The position numbers and the translations under genes were made by a program. The notes beneath the pieces are model-generated. The model worked only from the letters and a program-made list of their open reading frames with translations. It was not told where the DNA came from and searched no databases. From Microbacterium invictum (GTDB lineage: Bacteria; Actinomycetota; Actinomycetes; Actinomycetales; Microbacteriaceae): a DNA stretch of 64,000 nucleotides. This document shows positions 8,168-16,619 of this stretch, one piece after another. The stretch is taken from NCBI RefSeq assembly GCF_014197265.1, contig NZ_JACIFH010000001.1, positions 620,001 to 684,000 of the forward strand, read 5' to 3'. Numbering within the stretch: position 1 is the first letter of the stretch; the number at the start of each line of letters is the position of its first letter.

Positions 8168-9442
8168 ATGGGTGTGATGGCAGACGGCAGGAAGGCCTTC
8201 GGGCTGGTCCGCAAGGCCGTCGCCAACCGTCTCGCCGTGGGCGATGTGCGCCGCAGGCTCGCCGCGCAGCCTCCGCATCCCTCGCACCACTTCCGGGTCG
8301 CGGTGTACTTCGCCGACAGTGCCGTGAACATGTACCAGATCCGGCAGTGGTACAAGCCGCTGGCCGAACTCGCACGGACCTGGCCGGTGGTCGTCCTCGC
8401 GCGCAACCCGAACGGCGCCCGCGCGATCTTCGACGACGGCTCGCTGCCGGTCGCGTTCGTCCCGACCGTGCGCGACCTGGAGAGCTACCTGCCGACGCAG
8501 GACATCCGGGTCGTGCTGTACGTCAACCAGAACACCCGCAACTTCCAGATGTTCCGCTACGGTCGCCGCTGGCACGCGTTCATCAACCACGGTGAGTCCG
8601 ACAAGATGTACATGACCACCAACCAGTTCAAGGCGTACGACTACGCCCTGATCGCCGGTGATGCGGCCCGTGCCCGGCTCGGCCGGGTGCTGTGGGACTA
8701 CGATCTCGACGCGCGCACGATCCCGATCGGGCGACCCCAGGCCGACCACTATTCGGGTGAGTTGCCCTACGTGCCCGACGACCGCACCGTCGTCCTGTAT
8801 GCCCCGACGTGGGAAGGCGATCGGCCGTCGGCCCACTACGGGTCGATCCGCACGCACGGCGAGGCACTGGCGTCCGCGCTGCTCGCGTCGCCGACGCACC
8901 GGCTCGTCTACCGGCCGCATCCGCGTTCGGGGGTGGTGGATGCCGAGTACGGCGCCGCGCACCGTCGTATCGTCGACGCGATCGCCGCCGCCAATTCGGC
9001 CGACCCGCGTGCGCAGCACGTGTACGACGACAAGCCTGACCTGGGCTGGCAGCTCGCGGCGGCCGATGTCGCCATCGTCGACATCTCGGCGATGGTCTAC
9101 GACCGGCTGGCGGCGGACAAGCCGCTCATGGTCACCCGGCCGACCGATCCGGCGGCGCTGGTCGACACGCACGGATACCTCTCCGATGCCGAGTGGCTGG
9201 ATGCCGCCGATGCCCCCGGCATCGTCGCGGAGACCGGTCGCGTCCTGTCGGATCCTGATGCCGTGTCGCGCCTGGAGGAGTGGGTGGAGCACTACTTCGG
9301 CGACACCGCTCCCGGTGCGGCCACGCGCCGCTTCCACGACGCGATCGGCGTGCTCATGGCGCGATGGGACCGGTGGCACACCGCGGCGGCCGGTGACGAC
9401 GACGCCGAGGAACCCGACGAGGCCGAACTCGACGACGAGTGA
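8168..9442 (+). CDS. CDP-glycerol:glycerophosphate glycerophosphotransferase family protein (3), divergent
   Basis: A 424-residue family member with altered landmarks. INHGESDKMYMT near 140 replaces the WHG-PLKR motif of the two other copies, YAPTWEGD is near 211, and VDISAMVYDRL near 304 replaces TDYSS. It may use a different donor or acceptor. The C-terminus is very acidic (DDDAEEPDEAELDDE). The TAGGCT box at 8156-8161 is 6 nt before the ATG, supporting the start at 8168; a second in-frame ATG lies 9 nt further on. It is transcribed divergently from the glycosyltransferase. Confidence 0.8.
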   Translation: MGVMADGRKAFGLVRKAVANRLAVGDVRRRLAAQPPHPSHHFRVAVYFADSAVNMYQIRQWYKPLAELARTWPVVVLARNPNGARAIFDDGSLPVAFVPTVRDLESYLPTQDIRVVLYVNQNTRNFQMFRYGRRWHAFINHGESDKMYMTTNQFKAYDYALIAGDAARARLGRVLWDYDLDARTIPIGRPQADHYSGELPYVPDDRTVVLYAPTWEGDRPSAHYGSIRTHGEALASALLASPTHRLVYRPHPRSGVVDAEYGAAHRRIVDAIAAANSADPRAQHVYDDKPDLGWQLAAADVAIVDISAMVYDRLAADKPLMVTRPTDPAALVDTHGYLSDAEWLDAADAPGIVAETGRVLSDPDAVSRLEEWVEHYFGDTAPGAATRRFHDAIGVLMARWDRWHTAAAGDDDAEEPDEAELDDE

Positions 9443-9460
9443 GTCGCATGTGCCCGGGTG

Positions 9461-10759
9461 TCAGCGACCGAGGCCGACGTGCGCGGTGAGGCGCTCGACG
9501 GCGCCGAGGGGGATGCCCAGCCAGGACGGCCGGTTGCGCGTCTCGTAGATCGTCTCGTAGACGGCCTTGTCCAGTTCGAGGGCGTCGAGCAGGCCACCGG
9601 TGACGGTGCGGCCGATGGCGTGCTCATATCCGTCCAGAAACGCGCCGCGGGTCTCATCCGCCCATCTCGGAGCCGAGGCCGGCGCGCCTTCGGGCGCACG
9701 GCGCAGCGTCGCCGCCACGTAGTCGAAGGAGCGGAGCATTCCTGCGACATCCCGCTGCGCGAGGTCGGGCAGACGGCGTTCGGCGATGGGACGCAGCGGT
9801 TCGCCCTCGAAGTCGAGGAGCACCCAGCCGCGGCCGGGGACCTGCAGCACCTGCCCGAGGTGATAGTCGCCGTGGATCCGCTGCAGTGCCGGCCACGGGG
9901 CACCGTGGGCGCGGCGATACACCGCTTCGACGGCGTCCCTGTGAGGCGCGAGACCCGGCACCTCGGCCAGGGCGATCGACAGGCGTCGCTGCCACGCGGC
10001 GGCGATCGCCTCGCGCGCGGCGTCATCGGCCGGCACGGTGGGCAGGAGCTGCGCGAGGGCGACATGCACCTCGGCGGTCGTCACGCCGAGCGCGTGCGCC
10101 GGTGCGGTGAAGCTCTCTCCGCGGGCGGCCGCCCGCACGGCGCCGCGCCAGGCGTCTTCGGTGCCGGGGAGGAATTCCTGCGCGAACGCGAGCGATCCGG
10201 TCACGGCGCGCGTCGGCTCGGCGGGATCGGGCCACTGCGCACCGAGGTGGCCGACCGTGCCGGGCACGTGTCGCGATCCGGATGCCGCCAGCACGGACTG
10301 CAACTCGATGTCGGGGTTCATGCCGGGGTGGATCTGGCGGAACACCTTGCAGATGATCGGCGGCCCGGATGCCGCGGTGTAGATGATCGACGTGTTCGAC
10401 TGCTCGCCGGTGAGGACCTCTGCCCGCGCCGACGTGATGCCCGGGGCGACGCGCCGGAGCAGTGCGGCCGCGTACTCGGGATCGTGCGGCCCGTCGACCA
10501 GGGTGAGGCCGTCGCCCGTGGTGCCGATGATGTGGCTGAGATCGACGGGCGGCGCTGTGCGCAGCACGATGGGCAGCTGGTAGCTCACGGCCGGGTGACT
10601 GCTGTCGTCGGTGACGAGCATCGTGCGCACCCGTGCGGTGGGGTCTTCCGACGGCAGATCCCATCCGGTGAGCACCCGCAGCTGAGGAGCGGAGGCCTTT
10701 GCGGTGTACCAGCGCTGCCGCGGAATCCATTCGGCGACGCATGCCAGCACGCTGTCCAT
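9461..10759 (-). CDS. Maltokinase-like phosphotransferase
   Basis: A 432-residue kinase of the aminoglycoside phosphotransferase fold. The N-terminal WIPRQRWYTAKA matches the maltokinase cap. The catalytic loop IHGDYHLGQVL and the metal-binding segment WVLLDFEGEPLRP are characteristic of actinobacterial maltokinase (Mak/Pep2), which makes maltose 1-phosphate for the GlgE alpha-glucan pathway. The usual partner treS is absent here, so annotation as a sugar kinase of this family is safer than a firm maltokinase call. A TAGCGT box (10766-10771, minus) ends 6 nt before the ATG. Confidence 0.8.
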   Translation of the reverse strand: MDSVLACVAEWIPRQRWYTAKASAPQLRVLTGWDLPSEDPTARVRTMLVTDDSSHPAVSYQLPIVLRTAPPVDLSHIIGTTGDGLTLVDGPHDPEYAAALLRRVAPGITSARAEVLTGEQSNTSIIYTAASGPPIICKVFRQIHPGMNPDIELQSVLAASGSRHVPGTVGHLGAQWPDPAEPTRAVTGSLAFAQEFLPGTEDAWRGAVRAAARGESFTAPAHALGVTTAEVHVALAQLLPTVPADDAAREAIAAAWQRRLSIALAEVPGLAPHRDAVEAVYRRAHGAPWPALQRIHGDYHLGQVLQVPGRGWVLLDFEGEPLRPIAERRLPDLAQRDVAGMLRSFDYVAATLRRAPEGAPASAPRWADETRGAFLDGYEHAIGRTVTGGLLDALELDKAVYETIYETRNRPSWLGIPLGAVERLTAHVGLGR

Positions 10760-10812
10760 GGGTCGACGCTATTGCGGCCGGGGTGCTGGTGTCGAGGAGC
10801 GGGGAGGGCCGC

Positions 10813-11034
10813 TCAGACGCCCGAGGTCATCGCGATGATCGCGACGACTGCGGACACGACGGCCAGAAGCAGCGCGAGGCCGATGAGCACCGCGTGGACG
10901 ATCAGGAAGCGCGTCGGCTTGCCGTGCTCGTCCCGCGCTCGCGGGTCCTTCGCGACGCGCCCGTAGAAGCGCGGCCACACGATGACGTTGAATGCGGCGT
11001 TGATGAAAAGGAGCGCGATGAGCAGGCCGGTCAC
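10813..11034 (-). CDS. SCO4848 family small membrane protein
   Basis: A 73-residue protein with two hydrophobic segments (about 3-19 and 47-70) and the central block VIVWPRFYGRVAKDPRA, which matches the SCO4848 family found across actinobacteria. Function is unknown. A TAGGCT box at 11041-11046 (minus) lies exactly 6 nt before the GTG start, which both fixes the start and predicts a leaderless mRNA. Confidence 0.85.
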   Translation of the reverse strand: MTGLLIALLFINAAFNVIVWPRFYGRVAKDPRARDEHGKPTRFLIVHAVLIGLALLLAVVSAVVAIIAMTSGV

Positions 11035-11090
11035 TCCCCGAGCCTATCCGGGTGCGTGCAGTCGATCGGACCGTGACGCAGCCGGTGCGC

Positions 11091-11306
11091 CTACTCTCCG
11101 TCTGCTCCCGCGGAGTCGACCTCTGAGCCAGTGGCGGGTACGAGCGTGATGGCGATCGTCTCGAGATGCGGATCCTCGCCGATCAGCGCACTCGCGGCGT
11201 CCGGCGCTCCGGCGAGCTGTTCGACCCGGAAGACCGGCTCCCACGGCTCCGACGGCAAGCCCGCCCACTCCGTCGGCTCTTCGGGGCGCTGCTGGAAGAT
11301 TCCCAT
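11091..11306 (-). CDS. Conserved small protein of unknown function
   Basis: A 71-residue acidic protein beginning MGIFQQRPEEPTEWAGLP, with no signal peptide or membrane segment. I recognise no domain. The start at 11306 is preferred over an in-frame ATG at 11369 because the coding signal begins there and GACAAT (11313-11318, minus) sits 6 nt upstream, in the position of the -10 boxes of neighbouring leaderless genes. The C-terminal region (ETIAITLVPATGSE) looks like a short beta-hairpin. Cytoplasmic location is inferred. Confidence 0.65.
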   Translation of the reverse strand: MGIFQQRPEEPTEWAGLPSEPWEPVFRVEQLAGAPDAASALIGEDPHLETIAITLVPATGSEVDSAGADGE

Positions 11307-11408
11307 CCATCCATTGTCGCCCCGCACGGGCGGAATGTCATGTGTGGCGAATCGCCACGCGTGCGTCACATCCGGACGACCCGCCAGAGGGGCCGCAGCG
11401 GGCTCGTG

Positions 11409-12362
11409 TCAATCGTCGCCGAGGTCGTCCGGATCGGCGATGGTGTGGGCAGGTCCCGCCACGGCGCGTCGCCTGACGGTGACCTTGCCGACGGCATCCG
11501 TCACATTCTTGCCGGCACCGAGCACGCTGCGCCCTGCTCCGGCGATCGCGCCGCCCGTGCGGCGCACGACCCGGAGTGTGGAGTGCTCGAGACGCGTGCT
11601 GCCCGGCCGCGGCTCGAGTTCGGCCGGATACGTCTCGGGCGGCACCCCGAATGCCCGTCGGGAGCCGACGAGCACGCGCCGGCCCAGGATGTTGTTGCCG
11701 GCGCCGCCCACAGCCGCGCCGATGCCGAACGGCAGCGCCTTGCCGACGATCGACGCCCCGCCCTTCGCAGCGAACTGCTTCACGAACATCGACTTCAGCC
11801 GGTCGACCAGCGGACCCACCGCGGCACGGGGGAGTGATTGGGTCACCAGCTCGCCCCAGTATCTGTCGCGGGCGACACCCTTGCCTGCGGCCTGCCCCGC
11901 CAACTGACCGAGGAGGTCCACGCCTTCCTTGCCCAGCATGAGGGTGAGCACGAGTGCACGCGCCCGGTCGGGGTCTTCGACACGGATGCCGTGGAGCTCG
12001 GCGAGCGATTGCGCGAACAGCGTCGTCGCCTCGAGGAACCCGACCGTCTCGACGCCGCTCAGTGCGAGTGTCACCCCCGTGCCGATGCCCGGCACGACGG
12101 CGGTCGCGCCGACGGCGGCGCCGCCGGTGGTCACCGCGGACAGATAGCGGCGCTCCAGCATCCGCACGATCTGCGCATTCGTCGACTCGGGGTGGCGCAG
12201 CCGGATGCTGCGCAGGTGGGCGACGACCGCCGGGCGCTGGATCGCGAGTACCCGGTCGAGCGCGCGGATGACGCGCGGGTGCTCCGGCGAACCCTCGGGC
12301 GGAAGACCGCCCGACCACGGGGCGTCGTCGGGCATCGAGTGGATGCGGTGCACCTCGGCCAT
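11409..12362 (-). CDS. Uncharacterised Gly/Ala-rich protein (possible EcsC-like membrane-associated protein)
   Basis: A 317-residue protein without a signal peptide. A helical N-terminal region (RVIRALDRVLAIQRPAVV) is followed by a glycine-rich hydrophobic core at about 78-105 (TTGGAAVGATAVVPGIGTGV). A second such segment lies near 210 (GIGAAVGGAGNNILGRR). The alternation of Gly-rich hydrophobic and amphipathic stretches is reminiscent of EcsC-like proteins, but no diagnostic motif supports that. TATCGT at 12370-12375 (minus) ends 7 nt before the ATG. It lies between the small protein gene and the nucleotidyltransferase gene on the same strand, 35 bp from the latter. Confidence 0.6.
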   Translation of the reverse strand: MAEVHRIHSMPDDAPWSGGLPPEGSPEHPRVIRALDRVLAIQRPAVVAHLRSIRLRHPESTNAQIVRMLERRYLSAVTTGGAAVGATAVVPGIGTGVTLALSGVETVGFLEATTLFAQSLAELHGIRVEDPDRARALVLTLMLGKEGVDLLGQLAGQAAGKGVARDRYWGELVTQSLPRAAVGPLVDRLKSMFVKQFAAKGGASIVGKALPFGIGAAVGGAGNNILGRRVLVGSRRAFGVPPETYPAELEPRPGSTRLEHSTLRVVRRTGGAIAGAGRSVLGAGKNVTDAVGKVTVRRRAVAGPAHTIADPDDLGDD

Positions 12363-12397
12363 GTCAGCGACGATAGTCGGCGACGCTGAGGATGACG

Positions 12398-13090
12398 TCA
12401 GACGAACAGGTTGGCGCGCTCGAGGTCTTCGGCGAAATCGACCTCGACGGCGTACAGGTCCGAGATGTCCATCGGCTCCAGCCGGACGCCGTTCTCGATG
12501 ATCGCCAGCTCGAGCCCGCGCTCGAAGTAGTCCTGATCGTCGACGCGCGAGAGGTGCGCGATGAAGGCCTGCTTGTCGGTGCGCGAGATGTAGTTGATGC
12601 CCACGGCCTCGCCGATGCCGCTCTTGACCGTCTTGGACAGCTCCTTGATGAAGCCCTCGGCATCGACGGTGTACTTGACCTCTTCGTCGCTGACCTTGGC
12701 GGTGTTGACCGTGACGAAAGACTGGTCGCGCTCGATGAGCTCGATCGCGCGTCCCAGCACCCGCGGATCGAAGACGACGTCGCCGTTCATCCACAGCACG
12801 CCGCCCTTGCCGGTCGCCTTGAGGGCGCGCAGCAGGCTCTTGGACGTGTTGGTCTGGTCGTAACGGTCGTTGTAGACGTAGTGCGCGTCGGGGAACGCCT
12901 CGACGATCGTCTCGGCGCGGTAGCCGACGACAGCCGTGATCCGCGCCTCGCGCCCGAAGGCCGCGCGGATGTTGTCGTGCTGCTGCTGCATGATCGATCG
13001 GCCGTCGCCGAGTTCGGTCAGCGGCTTGGGCAGGCTGCGGCCGAGCCGCGAGCCCATGCCGGCGGCGAGAATAACGGTGTGAAGAGTCAC
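12398..13090 (-). CDS. NTP-transferase (phosphocholine/polyol-phosphate cytidylyltransferase-like)
   Basis: A 230-residue nucleotidyltransferase. LHTVILAAGMGSRLG at the N-terminus is the NTP-binding loop, followed by SLPKPLTELG, and GGVLWMNGDVVFDP holds the catalytic metal-binding Asp. It is close to the phosphocholine cytidylyltransferase group. It may make a CDP-alcohol for the CDP-glycerol transferases at 4294-9442, which is inference from proximity. I chose the GTG at 13090 because AGGAG lies 6 nt before it; the longer open frame upstream lacks the family start. Confidence 0.8.
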   Translation of the reverse strand: MTLHTVILAAGMGSRLGRSLPKPLTELGDGRSIMQQQHDNIRAAFGREARITAVVGYRAETIVEAFPDAHYVYNDRYDQTNTSKSLLRALKATGKGGVLWMNGDVVFDPRVLGRAIELIERDQSFVTVNTAKVSDEEVKYTVDAEGFIKELSKTVKSGIGEAVGINYISRTDKQAFIAHLSRVDDQDYFERGLELAIIENGVRLEPMDISDLYAVEVDFAEDLERANLFV

Positions 13091-13200
13091 AGGTGCTCCT
13101 GGAGGAAGGTGTTCACCGTCTGTTCGACGGGAAGACACTCCTTCGTGCCTCCCCAATCGTAGCGAAGCCACCTGGAAGGGCGCAGAAAGGGCCGGTCCCG

Positions 13201-13240
13201 TTGTCGATTCGTGACAATTGCCGTGTGTCGGGACTTGTCA
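13201..13240. promoter_or_regulatory. Clustered TTGTC/GACAA inverted boxes in a divergent promoter region
   Basis: TTGTC at 13201-13205, TGACAA at 13212-13217 and TTGTCA at 13235-13240 form two nested inverted repeats (arms 5 and 6 bp). They lie between the divergent nucleotidyltransferase and ABC ATPase genes. The arrangement suggests a regulator-binding region; the protein is unknown. Confidence 0.3.
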
Positions 13241-13283
13241 TCGCACGGCGGGTGTTCAGGGCCGGCTTGCTAGGTTGGATGCC

Positions 13284-14753
13284 GTGACCCCGTCGCTGCC
13301 GCTGCCCCATGACGAGCCGGAATTCCCTCCGGCTCTGCACGGAGTGGCGCCTCCTCCGCTGCCGTCGATCCCGGCGGCGGAAGCCGCGGCCGGGGACGAC
13401 GAAGTGGATGCCGGCACGCCCGCGCCCAAGGCCAGGAAGCAGGCCGCGAAACGGCCGCCGAAGTCGCGCGGCCAGAAGGCTTCGGTCACACCTCCACCGC
13501 TTCCGCAGACACCGGCCGCCGAGGCTGCGGCGCGCTTCACGGACGCTGAAGCCGACGAGCCGGACTCCGAGCTCGACGAGCAGACCCGCCCCCCGCACAC
13601 GTCCGTGTTCGTCGTCCCGCCGCTGCCGCCGCTGCCCCCGCCTGAGGTCTCGCCGTTCGCGCCCGAGCCGATCCGCACGCCGACGCCCGGCAGCGTACGC
13701 GAGGTGCCCCCGCACGAGGTGATGCCGGAGCCCGCACCGGAACCCGTGCCCGAGCCGGCCGCCGAGGTCGCGATCGCGCCCGACTCGGATCCTGGGCCCG
13801 CAGCCGCGCCGGAGGCGGACCGTGAGCCGAGTCCCGAACCCGCTCTCGCAGCTCTTCGTGAGCACGTGCCGGCGGCCCCTGTGCTGACGCCCGAACCGGC
13901 ACCGACGGTCGAGGCGCCCGAACCGCAGGCTGTCGTCATCGAGCCCGAGCCGCTCGCGGTCGGCGAACTGCCGGTCATCGAGCATGCGACAGGGGTTCCC
14001 GCGTTGCGTTTGAGTGGCGTGACGAAGTCGTTCGGTCAGACGCGGGCGGTGGATGCGATCGACCTCGACATCCCGGCGGGCACCTTCTACGGCATCGTCG
14101 GTCCCAACGGCGCCGGAAAGACCACGACGCTGTCGATGGTGGCGGGACTCCTGCGGCCCGATCACGGCACGATCGAGGTAAACGGCGTGAACCTGCGCCG
14201 CGACCCCTCGCGGGCGAAGCGGATGATGGGGATCCTGCCCGACCGGCTGCGGACCTTCGACCGGCTGACCGGGCGTCAGCTGCTGTACTACTACGGAGCG
14301 CTCCGGGGTCTGCGCGGTGCCGTCGTCGAGAGCAGGACCGCCGACCTGGCCCGCGCATTCGATCTCACCGAGGCGCTCGGCCGTCCCGTCTCGGATTACT
14401 CGGCCGGCATGACCAAGAAGGTCATGCTCGCAGGCTCCATGATCCACTCGCCGCGCGTGCTCGTGCTCGACGAGCCGTTCGAGTCGGTCGACCCGGTCTC
14501 GAGCGCGGTGATCGTGGAGATCCTCTCGGCCTACGTGGCGCGCGGCGGGACGGTCGTGCTCTCCAGCCACGGCATGGATCTGGTGGAGCGGGTGTGTTCG
14601 GGCGTGGCGGTCATCGTGGCCGGGCAGGTCCTGGCCGAGGGCACGGTCGAGCAGGTGCGGGGCGAGCTGACCCTCGAGCAGCGATTCATCGAACTGGCCG
14701 GAGGGCTCAGCGACGTGGAGGGCCTCGAATGGCTGCACACGTTCTCCGACTGA
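13284..14753 (+). CDS. ABC transporter ATP-binding protein with ~230-residue low-complexity N-terminal extension
   Basis: A 489-residue protein. Residues 1 to about 235 are a Pro/Glu/Ala-rich disordered region with two copies of a PPLPxxPAAEAAA element and long PEP runs. The ATPase domain follows, with Walker A GPNGAGKTT near 273, signature YSAGMTKKVMLAG and Walker B VLVLDEPFESVDP near 392. Canonical exporter ATPases of this kind have about 240-310 residues and no such tail. The GTG start is 7 nt after a TAGGTT box (13271-13276). It overlaps the downstream membrane gene by 25 bp, so the pair forms a transporter. Substrate is unknown. Confidence 0.88.
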   Translation: MTPSLPLPHDEPEFPPALHGVAPPPLPSIPAAEAAAGDDEVDAGTPAPKARKQAAKRPPKSRGQKASVTPPPLPQTPAAEAAARFTDAEADEPDSELDEQTRPPHTSVFVVPPLPPLPPPEVSPFAPEPIRTPTPGSVREVPPHEVMPEPAPEPVPEPAAEVAIAPDSDPGPAAAPEADREPSPEPALAALREHVPAAPVLTPEPAPTVEAPEPQAVVIEPEPLAVGELPVIEHATGVPALRLSGVTKSFGQTRAVDAIDLDIPAGTFYGIVGPNGAGKTTTLSMVAGLLRPDHGTIEVNGVNLRRDPSRAKRMMGILPDRLRTFDRLTGRQLLYYYGALRGLRGAVVESRTADLARAFDLTEALGRPVSDYSAGMTKKVMLAGSMIHSPRVLVLDEPFESVDPVSSAVIVEILSAYVARGGTVVLSSHGMDLVERVCSGVAVIVAGQVLAEGTVEQVRGELTLEQRFIELAGGLSDVEGLEWLHTFSD

Positions 14754-16288
14754 GATTCGATCTGCTCATCGGCGCGCTGCGCGGCCGCCCGCGCGATGTC
14801 GCCCGCAACGTCGCGGGCCTGGCCGCGCTGACGCTGCTGGTCGTCGCGATCTGCACCGGCACCGTGCGGCTGTCGGCTGCGGGGACCGATGTCGCCGCCG
14901 TCGTGACGATCCTCGCCGGTGCCGGGATCGCCCTCGGCTTCCTCCTCGCCCCGCTCGTCGCCGGGTGGGACGATCCGCTGGACCCCCGGCGGTTCATCGT
15001 CTTCGGCGCCGAGACGCCCCGCCTGATCGCGTCGCTGCTGCCCGCCAGCCTGATCAGCGTGTCGGCGTTCTCCCTCATCGCGGTCTCCGCATGCGTGGCC
15101 ATCATGTGGGCAGAGCACTCCGTGCCGCCGGCGCTCGGGGCACTCGGCGGCGCGCTGTTCGCCCTCACCTGCCTGCTGCTGTCGAAGGCGGCGATGGCGC
15201 TGGCCGCACTCGCGCTGCGCCCCCGGCAGTCGCGTGAGCTGACGGGACTGTTCGTCATCGCGATCCTGATCGTGGTCGTCCCCGCAGGCGTCTTCCTGGC
15301 CGCGCTGCAGTGGGAGGGGTCGATTCCCTCACAGCTGGTCGAGGCCGCCGGCGTTCTGTCGTCGACTCCGCTCGGGGCGTCCCTGGCCATCCCGGCACGC
15401 GTCGCTGCCGGCGCATCCCCGGCAGCGCACATCGCGATCGCCCTGGCGACGGTCATCGGGTTGGCCGTGCTGTGGGCATGGCTGACGCGACAGCTCGTGA
15501 GCACGACCGACCGGCCCGCCTCGGGGCGCGCGCGCCGGGGCCTGGGCTGGTTCAACGTCACCCCGGCGACGGCCACCGGTGCGATCGCCGCCCGCAGCCT
15601 CACCTACTGGCTGCAGGACTCGCGGTATCTCGCCAACGTGATCATCGTGCCGGTCGCGGGACTGCTCGCGGCTGTCCCGCTGCTGGTGGTCGGGGTGCCG
15701 GTGCCGATCGTCGCACTCGTGCCGGTGCCGATCATGGCGCTGTTCTTCGGCTGGATCGCCCACAACGACCTGGCGTACGACTCCACTGCGCTGTGGATGC
15801 ACCTGGCCAGCGCCGTGCGCGGAACCGCCGACAGGCTCGGGCGGCTCGCGCCGGTGCTGCTGGTGGCCGTGCCGATCCTGGCGGTGTCCGTGCCGGTCGC
15901 GATCTGGCTGCACGGGCGCTGGGCGCTGCTGCCGGCCATGGCGGGGGTGTGCGCCAGCCTGTTCCTGTGCGGCCTCGGACTCTCGTCGATCTCATCGGCC
16001 GCCGCGCCGTACCCGGCATCCCGTCCCGGCGACGGCCCGTTCCAGCAGCCGCAGCGCACCGGAGGGGGACTCGCGCAGGGCGTCGTGCTGGTCGGCGCCG
16101 TCGCGCTGAGCGCTCCCGTGCTGTGGTGGGCCTGGCTCAGCCTCTCGCACAGCACCTCCTGGGCGTGGACGGCCCTGTGGGGCGGGTTCTCCATCGGGAT
16201 GGGTGTGCTCATCGTCGGCATCTTCATCGGTGGTGCGGTCTTCCGCCGCCGGGGCAGCAGGCTCATGGAGTTCGCCGAGTCGAGCTGA
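14729..16288 (+). CDS. ABC transporter membrane protein, many transmembrane segments
   Basis: A 519-residue integral membrane protein with about a dozen hydrophobic segments (for example LAALTLLVVAICTGTV, AGLLAAVPLLVVGVPVPIVAL). It has no recognisable permease signature beyond hydrophobicity. The ATG at 14729 lies inside the 3' end of the ATPase gene, in a different frame, which is the usual arrangement for an ATPase-permease pair. It is most likely the permease half of the exporter. Substrate is unknown. Confidence 0.75.
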   Translation: MAAHVLRLRFDLLIGALRGRPRDVARNVAGLAALTLLVVAICTGTVRLSAAGTDVAAVVTILAGAGIALGFLLAPLVAGWDDPLDPRRFIVFGAETPRLIASLLPASLISVSAFSLIAVSACVAIMWAEHSVPPALGALGGALFALTCLLLSKAAMALAALALRPRQSRELTGLFVIAILIVVVPAGVFLAALQWEGSIPSQLVEAAGVLSSTPLGASLAIPARVAAGASPAAHIAIALATVIGLAVLWAWLTRQLVSTTDRPASGRARRGLGWFNVTPATATGAIAARSLTYWLQDSRYLANVIIVPVAGLLAAVPLLVVGVPVPIVALVPVPIMALFFGWIAHNDLAYDSTALWMHLASAVRGTADRLGRLAPVLLVAVPILAVSVPVAIWLHGRWALLPAMAGVCASLFLCGLGLSSISSAAAPYPASRPGDGPFQQPQRTGGGLAQGVVLVGAVALSAPVLWWAWLSLSHSTSWAWTALWGGFSIGMGVLIVGIFIGGAVFRRRGSRLMEFAESS

Positions 16289-16345
16289 CCGCGCGGGCTC
16301 ACCCGGACGCCCCGGTGCCGGATGTGCGCGACTACAATCGCTGGC

Positions 16346-16612
16346 ATGAGCACGCCACTGGACAGCCCCGATCAGGGCGGCACCACGACCCTCGACCGAG
16401 AGCTCGAAGAGCTCCTCAACGAAGAGAACATCGAGCCCGGTGACCACGAGCGGTTCTCGCACTACGTCAAGAAGGACAAGATCCTCGAGTCGGCGATCAC
16501 CGGCAGGCCGGTGCGCGCGCTGTGCGGCAAGAAGTGGACGCCCGGCCGCGACCCCGAGAAGTTCCCGGTGTGCCCCACCTGCAAGGAGATCTACGACTCG
16601 ATGATGGGCTGA
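16346..16612 (+). CDS. DUF3039 family protein
   Basis: An 88-residue conserved actinobacterial protein. The C-terminal half carries RFSHYVKKDKI, ALCGKKWTPGRDP and FPVCPTCKEIYD. The three cysteines (CG plus CPTC) suggest a metal-binding site. Function is unknown. TACAAT at 16333-16338 ends 7 nt before the ATG and predicts leaderless transcription. It converges with pncB 7 bp downstream. Confidence 0.88.
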   Translation: MSTPLDSPDQGGTTTLDRELEELLNEENIEPGDHERFSHYVKKDKILESAITGRPVRALCGKKWTPGRDPEKFPVCPTCKEIYDSMMG

Positions 16613-16619
16613 TCCGGCT

